Origin: Sphagnum compactum
Taxonomy: Eukaryota > Bryophyta > Sphagnopsida > Sphagnales
NCBI GenBank assembly: GCA_965153455.1
Contig: OZ234499.1
Span: forward strand, 2,715,731 to 2,779,730
Reading direction: 5' to 3'
DNA length: 64,000 nt
The notes under the pieces are model-generated. The model made no database searches, was not told the DNA's origin, and saw only the letters and a program-made list of their open reading frames with translations. Every line of letters starts with the position of its first letter. The first letter of the stretch is position 1. Below, piece by piece: positions 31,750-43,144 of the stretch. Both the position numbers and the translations under genes were made by a program.

Positions 31750-32720
31750 TTACGTTGCAAGAAAAAACAAGAAGAAGAAGGCGACAGCAGCTTTGTTGCC
31801 GTCCCCTTCTTCTTCCTCTTGTGGCGCTGCGCAGCAGCACAGCGTAGCGAAGAAGGCGACGGCAGCTGCCATCACTTTCTTCTTCCTCTTATGGAGCTGC
31901 AGCGCAGCGCATCAAAGAAGGCGACGGCAGCGTTGCCTTCTTCTTCCTCTTCTGAAGCTACACTATAGCGCAGCTCCACGAAGAAGACAACGGCAGCGTT
32001 GGTGCCGTCGCCTTCTTCTTCTTGTGTGGCAGCGCAACGAAGAAGGCAACGGCAACTGCCGTACCCTTCTTCTTTCTGTTGTGGAGCTGCGCTGCAGTGC
32101 AGCGTAGGGTAACGAAAAAGGCAACGGCAGTTGCCGTCAACTTCTTCTTCCTTGTGTGGAGCTGCAACGCAGTGCAGCATAGCGAAGAAGGCGACGGCAG
32201 CATAAACCCTCCAACGCTGCCGTCGCCTTCTTCTTCTTCTTCTTTTTTGTGCAGCGCAAGAAATCGCAAAGAAGAAGGCGACGGCAACTGCCGTCGCCTT
32301 CTTCTTCCTGTTGTGGAGTTGCGCTGCATCGCAGTGAAGAAGGCGACAATAGTGTTGCTGCCGTCGCCTTCTTCTTCCTCTTCTGAAGCTACACTGCAGC
32401 GCAGCTCCATGAAGAAGGCGACTGTCATCGCCTTCTTTTTCCTCTATTGGAGTTGCGCTGCAGCGTAGCGCAGCAAAGAAGGCGACGGCAGCAACGTTGC
32501 TGTCGCCTTCTTCTTCTTCTTCTTTGTGCAGCGCAAGAAATTGCAAAGAAGAAGGCGCTCCCGTCGCCTTCTTCTTGCTCTTGTTTTGCTGCGCTGCAGC
32601 AAAGCAAAAGAAGGTGACGGCAGCTGCCATCACCTTCTTCTTCCTCTTGTAGAACTGCACTGCAACGCAGCGAAGAAGGTGACGGGAGCAATGTCGTCAC
32701 TTTCTTCTTTGGTGGCGAAT
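31750..32720. repeat. Hairpin-rich GAAGAAGGCGACGGCAGC array, left copy
   Basis: The 18-mer gaagaaggcgacggcagc and its reverse complement alternate about a dozen times, separated by short spacers with gcagcgcagc words. A perfect hairpin is 32184-32201 with 32216-32233 (14-base loop). Another near 32268-32301 has a 16-bp stem and almost no loop. Because both strands are stop-poor, long overlapping ORFs appear on both strands (for example 31872-32660 on minus); these are composition artefacts, not genes. Confidence 0.85.
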
Positions 32721-32813
32721 TTTATTTTTTCTTTGTTGTTGCTTATGGTTTAGTTCATTAGAATTAACATTTAACAAGAACTGGTGGTTTTTTCTTTAGG
32801 GTTGGAAGTTGTA

Positions 32814-34251
32814 ATGGCTAGGGGAAGAAGACTGAAGAAAAGCGGTGGTGGTGAGTTGGAAGTCAATAAGGAAAATGTTGCTGCGTCAGATGAGGCAATT
32901 CTTCTGCCAAATGTTGCTGCAGGAGATGAGGCAGTTGCTGAGGCACACGTTGCTGCATTAGATGCGGCAACTGTTGAGCAAAATATTGTTGCATCATATG
33001 AAGCAATTGGTGACCGAAGTAGTGTTGCATCAGATCAGCCAGTTGGTGAGCAAAATGGTGCTCTATCATAATTGAAACACAAGGATGACAATTTGGTATA
33101 GATTGTTTTAGAATTTATGGACATTAGATTAAATACAAATTAAAAAAATTGTACAAGTCTCTTCAAGTTTAATTATATCCGCACCTTCCATAATTTGTTG
33201 GAAGGTGTGGGATTTTTTTTGTCAAAATTTTTTTATTGCAATACTTGAAAACAGTTCATGTTTATAGGAGTAGTATGTGATTATATGATTTTATGTTTTG
33301 TAATACCTGCATTCTGTTTTTTGATCTCTAATTTTTTAGTTTAGGTCCGAAACCTAAATCTGACCAGGCTCCTCAGCCACTTACACTTCTTTGTCCACCT
33401 AATTTGGCTCGGAAGGACAAAGAATGGACGAAGGTTGGGTCGAAATGGAAGTGCAAAGTTGGCACTTGCACTGTCGCATATTGTGCCAAATGGTTGTTGA
33501 CCAAGCATTTGAAGGAGGTGAATGGCTTGGTGGCAGAAAAGGCCAAACCTGGGAAGCTTTCAACTTTTACAAAAGGTCCTCGACATCAAGACCATGCCAA
33601 AATGAATGCTCACATCCTGGGAAATGCAATGGCTGTGTAAAGGCGGAATGATCAAAAGGTTGCTAGTCGCGCTTGTGCCAAAGCACAGCGCGAGTGGAAT
33701 CACCTGGTAGCTGTTGCAAAACAGTGTCCACCATTCCCAAAACCAGCTTTGGTCAAATTAGCTTCAGAGCAATTGTTGAAGGTGTTGGGCCTCAATGCTT
33801 GGGGCGTGGGCAGTGTGCCTCGAAATGTAACATCACGGATGGAGAAGGATGAAAATTTACAAGGGATGATTCGATCCACCCGTTGTGTATATGCACGACA
33901 ATTGAAGACGACATGGAATGTCAAAAATTGGGATCAAAAGTCTAGTAAAACAAGTCGGACAAAACAATTGGCAAATGTTTTGGATTTTCATGAATCTAGA
34001 ATGATTCATGGAAGGTAAGAAACAATAATAAGCAATGTTTATTAATTTTTTATTGCATTTCATCCAAGGTGTGTTAGGGTTTAACTTGGTGGTTTTTGGG
34101 TGTTTATGGGGTTCAGGACCAAACACAGGAAGAGTTTGTTGCAAATGCAGTTCAGGTTGAAATGCAACACCGTCATTTTTACACTGCTCGTCATGCAGCA
34201 AAGGCTGCAAATGTAGTAGCTGCATACCAAGCACGGGATTGTAGATACTGA
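32814..34251 (+). pseudogene. Zinc-finger-like repeat-borne gene, left copy
   Basis: Piece 1 (32814-33071) starts at an ATG after a tttctttag acceptor: MARGRRLKKSGGG, then a repeated 13-residue theme (VAASDEAI...). Piece 2 (33345-34014) follows a pyrimidine-AG and ends at GGAAG|GTAAG. It reads WKCKVGTCTVAYCAKWLLTKHL, a C-x4-C-x12-H finger whose last His seems replaced by Asn, and further on ALVKLASEQLLKVLGLNAWG. A TAA after HILGNAMAV (33638-33640) interrupts it and is shared by the copy at 50.6 kb. Piece 3 (34117-34251) ends in TGA. The spliced phases of piece 3 do not settle which frame is used. The family is not known to me. Likely the coding part of a repeat family, now broken. Confidence 0.5.
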
Positions 34252-34670
34252 TATGGGTTAGGGTTTCACGCTATATAGTTAGTTAGGTTTTGTAACCCTT
34301 TTATTTTTTGGACTACCCAATTTTGAATTTCGATCCTTTGATATGTTATAGAGAACCAACGTTTTTTTTTCATTGGGTTCTTTAGTAATTTTTCATGCAC
34401 CCATTTTTGTACATCTTTTATCAATATAATAGTATCTTCTACTCACACTTGTTTTATGGGTATATGGTTAATCATATGTCTTCTTTGTCATAATTTTCTT
34501 AGTACTTGAGATGTAAAAATCAAACCAAAGATCAAAATGAACATTGTGCAATACTTACATATAATATAGGACTCACATCACCTGAAGAGTTTTAAAACAA
34601 TACACACATTTTAAACATATAATACCTACATCATTTTCTATTATAAATTGCATAAGGAGATTTTCAAATA

Positions 34671-34990
34671 TGCAATACCCGCATATAAGTCCTAAAATAG
34701 CCGCAGGCATTTTGCATTCATTGCAATACCCGCATATAAGTCCCATAATAGCCGCTGGGATTTTGCATTCCTCGCAATACCCGCATATGGGCCACAAATA
34801 GTTGCGGACATTCTTCATTCGTTGCAATACCCGCATATGGGTCCCATGGTATTCGCTGGGTTTTTCTAACATTCCTTGCAATACCTGCATATAGTTTCCA
34901 TAATATCCGCTGGTTTTTTTTTTTGCATCTCTTGCAATACCCGCATATAGGTCCCATAATAGTTGCTGGTTTTTTTCATTCATTGCAAAA
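34671..34990. repeat. 51-bp minisatellite, about six copies, left
   Basis: The core tgcaatacccgcatat starts near 34671, 34722, 34773, 34823, 34877 and 34933. On the minus strand the units stay open and read a 17-residue repeat with a CGYC motif. This openness follows from 51 being a multiple of three and does not by itself show coding. Confidence 0.85.
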
Positions 34991-35381
34991 CTTACATTTT
35001 GTCATAAAATTAATTCAGAATAATAATTAATTTAGGTATATAAAAAGACATATTTTGGGTACCCATAGCACTTATTAGTTATTTTGAAATGACGTTACAT
35101 GCGGGTATTGCATTTAGGGTTTAGGGTCTTGACATAAGGTTTGCCTCAATCACCTATGGATTATTTCAATATGAACTTGCATGTAGGTATTGCATCTAGG
35201 CCTTGGTGTTCATTCAAAGGTGCACCCAAACTACATATTGGGTATTTCAAAGCGACCTTACATGTGGGTATTACGTTTAAGGTTGCCCTTTCATTGTAGG
35301 TTTTACCTTATTCACCTATGGGTTATTTTGAAATGAACTTGAATATGGCTATTGCATTTAGGGTTAAGGTTTCGTATAATT

Positions 35382-36082
35382 TTGACCCACTATATGATTA
35401 TTTTAACCAAGAATTTATTTACTATATATCAGAAAAGTATATGATAAAATTTCAATCAAACATAGGATTAATATGTGGGAGAGATCATTTTTATTATTAT
35501 GTGAAACATGAAAGAAAAAGTAGAAATTTATGTGCTTTGATTTTTTTTTAAACATAGTTTAAAATCTTATTAAATTAAAGACTTTATATTTATGTTTTTT
35601 GAAATCAGTATACAACTTTAAAAGGGGGGAAGAAAAAATGAACATCTTTGAAGAAATTTTAAGCTTGAACTTTTTATTTTTTGATCTCAACAAACTTTGT
35701 ATTGCATTTAGGGTTGGGTTTTCACATAAGGTTTGTTTCTTACCTTTGTGTGATAACTCCAACCTAAGTTTCCCAATCTCTTTGAAGAAAATATAGAATG
35801 AGATTGTATTGTTTCACATATGTCTAAACCCAAAAAATTTCCCCCCAATTTAATATAAAATATTTCTGATAATTAATGTATTATCAAGAAATTTTGTCAT
35901 ATAATTAAATAATTAATAGACCATTATTTCAGATAATTTAGATGATTAATTATCAAGAATTAGATAATCATTTATTTATTTGAAATAATTAACTAATCAT
36001 TTGGATTAACTGTATTTATTTGGATAATAAAAAGTTGAATCTAAAAATCAGATTGATTAATTTGATATTTGATTGATTAACT
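35382..36082. repeat. 0.7-kb inverted repeat, left arm (partner 39194-39889)
   Basis: It starts ttttgacccactat and ends gattgattaactt. The reverse complement at 39194-39889 follows it nearly end to end, including the words atctctccca, aatttccccccaattt and aattaatcatctaaattatc. Identity by eye is about 85%. The loop is about 3.1 kb. Confidence 0.8.
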
Positions 36083-36385
36083 TAAATTGTGCTGACTCAA
36101 AGGGTTAATATTTCCATGTAATTTAATATTTCAATGTAATGTCTTTATAGCTTCTGCTAGTTTGTAATATCTCCGAATTTTTATGGGTTAAGAAATCCTT
36201 TTATCAGTTCACTTCAAATTATTTCAAATTACATAAAATATATATTTCTTATCATTCAATTTGAATTGGTACTTCAGCTCATATTTCAAGTGGCACTAGT
36301 TTGAACCCGGTGCCTAATGCACAGGTGTGTGTGTATTTGACGGTACGTATTACAAAATTACAACTACAAACTACATTTCCAAAAT

Positions 36386-36962
36386 AACGACGTCTGCACG
36401 GTTTCACATAGCCAAACAAAACGGCCGCTCTCAAGGGCGGCCCGTTCGCTCGGTTCCAGACCGATCGATTCTATTCCCTCCCACGCACTACACCGTTTTG
36501 GCTGCCTTGCCGCCTACATTAATGCGCTTCCACCCCTGCTGCCTCCCGGAAGCTTTGCTAGCAGTGGCAGCGATGGCGATGGCGTCCCTTGGTCTACACC
36601 TCCTCCTCGTTGCTTCTCCTTCATCTTCTTTAGGAACCCAATAGGCCGTTACTTTCGCCTCCTGTTCCGCTGTTTGCCGCGGAGTTTATTCAGGACGTGG
36701 AACATGTGCAGCAAAAGACTTGGCGTTCCACGCACGCCAAACAAATGGCGTCCGCACGGTTTCACATAGCCAAACAAAATGGCCGTTCTCAAGGGCTACC
36801 CGTTCGCCCGGTTCCAGACCGGTCGATTTTATTCCCTCCCACGCACCGCTCCGTTTTGGCTGCCTTGCCATCTACGTCAGTGCGCTTCCACCCCTGCTGC
36901 CTCCCAGAAGCTTTGCTTGCAGTGGCAGCAATGGCGTCCTTTGGTCTACACCTCCTCCTCGG
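36386..36962 (+). repeat. ~220-bp GC-rich direct repeat, two copies
   Basis: Copy 1 is at 36386-36609 and copy 2 at 36745-36962. Shared text runs from gcacggtttcacatagccaa to ggtctacacctcctcctcg with about 90% identity. Between them lies a near-palindrome ttggcgttccacgcacgccaa at 36720-36740, which resembles the end of a small inverted-repeat transposon. The 105- and 91-aa ORFs on these copies agree only because the DNA is duplicated. Confidence 0.8.
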
Positions 36963-37480
36963 GCCAGAGTGAACCAACAGCCACCAATGCACCAGTTGGC
37001 CGTTCTGTCCACTGGATGGGTTGCGTTTTTTCATTCAGCGCCGGATGGGGTTCATCACAGTCCATTTTTTTTTATGCTGACCATTGTATTTTTTTTTCCT
37101 TTTTTTTTGTTCTTGGCTGTTTTTCTTGGACCTGACCTCACACATAGCTACCGTGCTCACTTTCCTACCCTCATAAGTATTGCACCAACCTTGGTACCTT
37201 ATTTATTATCCCCTACTGACACAACTACCCTAATAAGTAGTTATCCTATTGACCTAACTACTCTACTAACCACCTACCTTACTAACCTAGCTACTGTACT
37301 AACCACCTACCCTACTAACCTAGCTACTCTATTAATTACATACCCTACTAACTTAACCATTAGGTTTAGGGTTGAGACACATAAAATAATTAATAAGTTT
37401 CACAAATGTATAGTAATTAATCTAAAGTAGGCTAAATTTGGGGGGAAATTTTTAGGGTTTACACATATGTGAAGTAATAC
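36963..37480 (+). repeat. 0.5-kb module, first copy (second at 53382-53875)
   Basis: Begins with agagtgaaccaacagccacc, passes through a T-rich tract and a cctaactac-type tetranucleotide tract, and ends in aatttggggggaaatttttagggttt. The same order is found at 53382-53875 on the same strand. Confidence 0.75.
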
Positions 37481-38142
37481 AATTGCATTTTATATCTTCT
37501 TCAAAAAGAGTGGAAAAATTAGGTTGGAAAAATCACACAAAGGTAAAAGACATATCTTTTCTTTTGGTTTTGTACGAAATTTATTTGATTATTTTTAAAG
37601 ATTAACGTATTTTCTTTCAGTTAATAAATATTTATAGTTTAAAACCTTTGAATTTTGGTTTCTAAATTTTTTCCTATGTTCTTTTAAATTTGTTTATTTT
37701 GCATTATATGATTTGTATAGTTTGTATAGTTTTTTGGGTTTAGGGCATATATCACTAAATCTTTTTTTTGTTAGGGTTTGTCTAGTTAGGGTTGTAATAA
37801 GGCTTATGGCAAAATATCATTTGGATTTGTAGGGTTATGCTTTATGATTTAGTGTATAGGAATTTGGTTCATATATTTCCAAATTAATATTTTACCTTAA
37901 TAAATGTCTCAATTACTAATCAAGATTGTTGCCATTGGCACTAAGAATTTTGTTTTAGAATCAATTTTGTATGGAGGAAACCATAGCCCAAATTCTTTGA
38001 ACATCATGTATTCAACACACACATGAAGTCTAATATGGCACAAAGCTTATTATTGTTTCCAAGTAATAAGCACAAAAAGTGTGAAATGCAAAAACACAAG
38101 GATAATGATAATATTAGTGTTAAATGCAGGTATTATAATTAG
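37481..38142. other. No gene recognised
   Basis: AT-rich loop part of the 35.4-39.9 kb inverted repeat. It contains tttttgggtttaggg and gttagggtttg telomere-like words but no gene. Confidence 0.4.
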
Positions 38143-38290
38143 GCCCCAAAATCCCAGTTGGTAAAAGTAAATACAAGTGCAAATAATGCCCCAAAATTCC
38201 AGTTGATAAAGGTAAGTACGGGTGTAGGTATTGCAACGAAACCCCAAAATTCCAGTTGGTAGAGGTAAGTATAAGTTTGGGTATTTCAAG
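38143..38290 (+). repeat. ~49-bp tandem repeat, three copies
   Basis: The phrase ccccaaaattccagttggta, then aggtaagta, starts near 38143, 38191 and 38241. The minus-strand ORFs here only mirror this repeat. Confidence 0.75.
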
Positions 38291-38420
38291 TTGAAATGAA
38301 AAAACAAGCCTAAATACAATACCCACGTTTAAAAAAAAACCATCTAAATGGTTTGGATACCCTTAAGTGAAGACCTAGCCCTAAACACAATATGCACATG
38401 CAAAGTCACTTTTCCAACCC

Positions 38421-38933
38421 TAAATGCAATACCTGCAATTTGGGTCACTCCGAAAGGACGCATGTAGGGTTTAAGCTTCTTTATATGAAGATCCTACCCT
38501 AAATGCAATACCTGCATTTTGGGTCACTCCGAAAGTACGCATGTGGGGTTTAAGCCTCTTTATATGAAGATCCTACCCTAAATGCAATACTTGCATTCTG
38601 GGTCACTTCGAAAATATGCATGTGGGGTTTAAGCTTTCTTTATATGAAGATCCTACCCACAATGCAATACCTGCATTATGGGTCACTCCGAAAATACGCA
38701 TGTGGGGTTTAAGCCTCTTTATATGAAGATCCTACCCTAAATGCAATACCTGCATTATGGGTCACTCCGAAAGTACACATGTGGGGTTTAAACTTTCTCT
38801 ATATGAAGATCCTACCCTAAATGCAATACCTGCATTATGGGTTACTCCGAAAGTACGCATGTGGGGTTTAAGGCTTTATATGAAGATCCTACCCTAATGC
38901 AATACCTGCATTTTGGGTCACTCTAAAATAATT
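38421..38933 (+). repeat. 79-bp minisatellite, six copies plus part
   Basis: Unit starts (taaatgcaatacctgcat) are at 38421, 38500, 38579, 38659, 38738, 38818 and 38895, so periods are 79, 79, 80, 79, 80 and 77. Each unit carries accctaaatgcaatacc, gggtcactccgaaa, gtacgcatgtggggtttaag and tatatgaagatcct. Copies differ at a few positions each. Confidence 0.95.
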
Positions 38934-39193
38934 AGTTAATTTCAAAATCATATGCTAACAAAGGTGTGTATAGAGGTTGGGGTTGTTGATTAGGAATTCC
39001 ATGATTCTTACTTTTTTTCATGAATTTGAAAAGAGGTTCTATTGTTTGTGGAACAAATAGTACAATGACAATTGTGATCAAGCTTAACTTGGTGTAAAAC
39101 ATTTTCATGAAAAAGTTGAACTTGCAATCTATAACATGGAATAATTATCTTAAATAGTGATTTCAATAACTTATTAAAAGAAAAATATACTAA

Positions 39194-39889
39194 AGTTAAT
39201 CAATCAAATATCAAGTTAATTAATCTGATTAAATCCAACTTTTTATTTTCAAGTAAATAAACTTAAGCCAAATGATTAATTAATTGTTTTAAATAAATAA
39301 ATGATTATCTAATTCTTGATAATTAATCATCTAAATTATCTGAAATAACGATCTATTAATTATTTAATTATATGACAAATTTTGTTGATAATTCATTAAT
39401 TATCATAAATATTTTATATTAAATTGGGGGGAAAATTTTAGGGTTTAGACATATGTGAAACAATACAATTTCATTCTATATCTTCTTCAAAGAGATTGGG
39501 AAAATTAGGTTGGACTTATCACACAAAGGTAAGAAACAAATCTTATGTGAAAACCCAACCCTAAATGCAATACAAAGTTTGTCAAGATCAAAAAATAAAA
39601 AGTTCAAGCTTAAATATTTTTCAAAGATGTTCATATTTTTTTCCCTTCTTAAAGTTGTGTATTCATACTAAAAATATAAATATAAGGTCTTTAATTTAAT
39701 AAGATTTTAAATTATGTTTAAAAAAAAATCAAAGAACATAATATTCTACTTTTTTTTTTCTGTTTCACATAATAATAAAAATGATCTCTCCCATATATTA
39801 ATCCTATGTTTAATTGAAATTTTAAGGTATACTTTTTTGGTATATAGTAAATAATTTCTTGGTTAAAATATTGATATAGTGGGTCAAAA
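39194..39889. repeat. 0.7-kb inverted repeat, right arm
   Basis: Reverse-complement partner of 35382-36082. Just after it the sequence becomes very AT-rich, with an (AT)n stretch at about 40082-40100. Confidence 0.8.
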
Positions 39890-40310
39890 ATATTTTATAT
39901 TTTATAGATATATAACACAAGTCCTTATGTAAACTTTATTTTTTATGATGTATAATATTGGTTTAAATATTGTTCCAAATATATTGTTATTTATAATATC
40001 TAATATATATATAATGATATTATGGAATTATACTGTTGATCCATTTCAATACATATAATATTTTCATATTTATTTATAGTAATATATATATATATATATA
40101 AACCTATGGTTATGTATATTGCAATTATTTTTAATGAACTTTGTTTTTAATGTGAATATAAGAATTCCAAAAGATTAATAGCTAGGTATGAAAATGTTCA
40201 TAAGCTCTTAGACATCATACTAGAGTTTGTGTGGATTTTAAAAGCTTTGTGAGGGTCAAATTATTATGTAATGTTTTCGACACCTTCAGAAGTTGAAACA
40301 TGACTCTGTC
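39890..40310. other. AT-rich flank of the second Gypsy element
   Basis: No gene is seen. It includes an (AT)n stretch and ends in the left flank of the retrotransposon, where the word ACTC at 40303-40306 also occurs directly after the right LTR (48152-48155). Confidence 0.4.
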
Positions 40311-41250
40311 ACCAAAAAGGAAGGGTCCAAAAGCTGCACGACCCCTCTGTCTAACCCACTCAGACAGAGTGTGAATGGGTGTCCGACTATCAAGCCCACA
40401 GCATGACAATGGCATTGATCAGGATCCAAGGCTTCTGTCTGTTGATCCTACCAAGACCACAATGATCAGCCCACATTGCTAATGCAAAGTCTCACTCCCT
40501 GAATCTCCACAGACACAGCTCCAACTCTCACAATCCGACAGAGCAGAACTTCAGAAATCAAAATGCATTACTCATAAATTACAGGATTCCCCGACAGCAC
40601 AAGCTGCCTCACTCCAGTGCACTCATCAAAGATCAAGCAATCCTACTTAGCTAAGTCGTTGGCGCAGCGGAAAGTTCAACAACCCAACCAAGCCCTCCAC
40701 GAAAAATGGACATATAGAGCTACACACCCAGACTCATCTGAGCTCACCTAACATTTGCAGCTGCCATCTTCCATTCTAACACAAAACTGAAGACCAAGCT
40801 CATCTACAGCATCCCCCCTAGCCTCCTCGTTGCTCTCTGATCCTCTCCTCTCCTACCAAAAATCCGACCTTCCAGTCTGGCCTTCCACGCACCCATTCCT
40901 TCTACTCACCCCCGTTGCTCTCCTCCTTTTCCGTAGGCTTCCCACACAAGCTTCGTCCTTCACCTTTTCGCCGTCATTTTTCCTCAACAGCTCATCAATG
41001 TAGCGCCACTCCTCTCCATCATTCGCGCCGCCATTCTCCTGCTACCCCATCCCACACAGCCAGACAACAACCCCTCCATGCATCCCATGCACAACCAGCG
41101 CTAACCTTCTTTTAAAAGGGATAAAATCCGCCGCTCTCATTAATGAAGGAGACGGCTGGATTAACTCTAAAACCCTGATCAGCGATTCTGGTGTTCACAC
41201 ACAATGCACAACCACAGAATCCTTGTTCGGTCACTAGTTGTCTGGTTACA
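40311..41250 (-). repeat. 3' LTR of the second Gypsy element
   Basis: On the minus strand it starts TGTAACCAGACAAC directly after the polypurine tract. Its last bases near 40311 adjoin cttcctttttggt. The ORF at 40915-41115 recurs in the other LTR only because the LTRs are identical there. Confidence 0.95.
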
Positions 41251-41275
41251 TATGTCACCCCTCCCTTTTTAAGAA
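41251..41275 (-). promoter_or_regulatory. Polypurine tract
   Basis: The minus strand reads aaaaagggaggggtgacata immediately before the LTR start TGTAACC, the standard place and composition for plus-strand priming. Confidence 0.85.
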
Positions 41276-41296
41276 AGCTGAGTCCCTCAGCTTCAC

Positions 41297-43144
41297 TTAA
41301 TCTGGAGAAGCGTAATAGATCTGAAGATCTCTGGGAGACCTCTCCCATTGACGTCCATCTGCATCTTGGATAATGCATATACGGCAGCCTTCCTCAAAAT
41401 CAAAATTGCCCTTCCCATCAGCATGACCAACAAACTGGTATGGGCCTTCCCAACTTGCAGCAAGCGCTTTCCTCTTCCCTGGTTTCTTCATCTTCACCAT
41501 TGTCACCCCTGCAACCAAACCTTCAAATAGATGCTTACCCTTTCTGGTTGCATAAGTGTTCTTCTGCTTCTTTTGTGCTTGCTCCACGTTGAGCACGACG
41601 CTCTCATGGATACTTGCTATGAGCCTCACCTTCTGCAGGAACTGTGCTGCAGCAACCTCGACATCCGCACCATCATCAGTCACGTCAGTCAGAGCATTTA
41701 GATAATTATCAGCTCTAAGCCGTGGCGAGCGACCCGTCAGAATCATAAATGGAGAGAACTTCGTACTTGCTTGGACCCCACATCTGTACCCAAACAAGAT
41801 TTTGGCCAGGTGCTCGTCCCAAGAATCCACATTTGCAGGAGTCGCAGCAAGAACAGTGATGCCATGCTTGATGGTCTTGATCATGCGCTCCACTATCCCA
41901 TTGCACTGAGGCCATTGGGGTGCAGTGCGCTGGTGTTGGATGGCGTAATCCTTACACATCACATCAAACTCTGCAGCCCACTCCCCTCCATTGTCAGTAA
42001 GTACGAATTTGGGAACCCCATACCTACACATTATTTCATCCTCCAAAAACTTGGCGGCAGTTTTGGCTCCATGATCAGCAACCGCCTTTGCTTCGCACCA
42101 CTTAGAATAGTGGTCGATAGCCACCAGAATATATTTGTTGCCTCATTTAGTCTCAGGCAATGGCCTTGCAGTGTCCAATGCAACTCGGTGGAACAAATCA
42201 CAAATGGGAATGTTCTTCAATTGCTCATCTCCAGATCGGATGCTACCCTCATTCTTCACCATCTGGCATGGCTGGCACATCTTTACAACTGTCTTGATGC
42301 ACTCTGTTCGGTTGTACCAGAAGTACCTTTGACAGACTTCCGCCAGGGTCCTCTGCTCTCCGAAGTGCCCCAGGTCCTCATGCATCTGACTCACAAGCCC
42401 CATCCTTTCCTCTGGTTTGGGCACATACAGCCCCTTAAAATAGAGCTTCCCTTCATTCCAGCAATAGTTGGTTGTTCTTCTCCTGGCCCTCTTACTGGCC
42501 TGAAGATCTACTGTGTCTGGGATGATGCCTTCCTTTAACAACCCCAGACAAATTTCATCCTCCCAGATGTCAGTGTTTCCTGCATCCACATCGTAGGTTT
42601 CCTCTTCACCACACCTCGTATCTCCTACCTCGTGCTCGCCACACTTAGTTAGATCCTGAGCAGCTAGGATCAGCTCCAATTGCTGCTGCCTATTATAGTA
42701 TCTGACCTTTCCTTCCTCCAAAGTTCGTTTACAACTGGGAGGTTCCAAATTTTGAACCTCCTCACTGCTTGCAGCTTCCACATCTACCACAGGTGAGTCA
42801 CCCTCCTCATCCTGGCTCGCCTCAGTCAATACATCAAGCATAAACAATTGGTGCCCTTCCGACCAACGCCAATGGTTGATGCCAAAACAGCATCGATGGT
42901 GCTCCACCAGTTCTCTTGAATGCCTTCTCAGACCCAACCACTCTGACTCCTTACCATATTGAACAGAGAATACCCCTCCTGTCGTCTCAATTGAGTCATC
43001 TTGCTTAGTCCCAATATCCTGGATTTCCTCACTGAAATCGTCATCATCAGCGGCTTCCCTTACTGGATTTCTGCTTAGCACATCCACGTTCGTATGCTTC
43101 AAACCTGGTCGATGCACTATTTTGAAACTGAAGTCCTGCAGCAT
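41297..43144 (-). pseudogene. Gypsy integrase (one internal stop)
   Basis: The upper part (43144-42143) carries the RNase H tail (FSFKIVHRPGLKHTNVDVLSR), a long acidic linker, and the zinc domain (HEDLGHFG... CQPCQMVK), and ends at LPETK with a TGA. The lower part (42124-41297, same frame) continues with GNKYILVAIDHYSKW. Catalytic residues seen are Asp in ALDTARPLP, Asp in LTDNGGEW, and Glu in GIVERMIKT, 34 residues apart for the last two. The C-terminal barrel ends ...SPRDLQIYYASPD, 46 bp before the LTR. Role: insertion of the cDNA into the chromosome. The single TGA between the zinc domain and the core would truncate it. Confidence 0.9.

Larger units (their letters stand above)
31302..35386 (+). 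mobile_element. Unclassified ~4-kb repeat, left copy (inverted partner at 48.9-53.3 kb)
   Basis: Order on the plus strand: an end segment with gtgaaccagcagccacca, a C/T-rich tract with cctacctaccacc, a ggagctggagc segment, a triplet-rich hairpin array, a zinc-finger ORF in three pieces, and a 51-bp minisatellite. The same modules appear in the same order on the minus strand from 53330 down to 48928, and a third copy of only the first modules runs from 54755 to 53876. Similarity ends just after tataattttg at about 35385. No transposase, RT or LTR was seen, so the class is unknown; it behaves as a dispersed mobile unit. Confidence 0.65.

Noticed and set aside
31872-32660. 262-codon ORF on the minus strand and several overlapping ORFs on plus
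   Set aside because: They are produced by the triplet-rich hairpin array, which lacks stops on both strands. No domain is present, and the frames differ between copies.
34573-34983. 136-codon ORF with repeated CGYC motifs, possible metal-binding repeat protein
   Set aside because: The 51-bp unit length keeps the frame open automatically. No start context, and the units vary without sign of protein constraint.
40915-41115. Serine/histidine-rich ORF in both LTRs
   Set aside because: It lies inside the LTRs and is repeated only because the LTRs are identical; no motif.
41771-42538. 255-codon plus-strand ORF
   Set aside because: Antisense of the Gypsy integrase, which has clear catalytic motifs on the minus strand.
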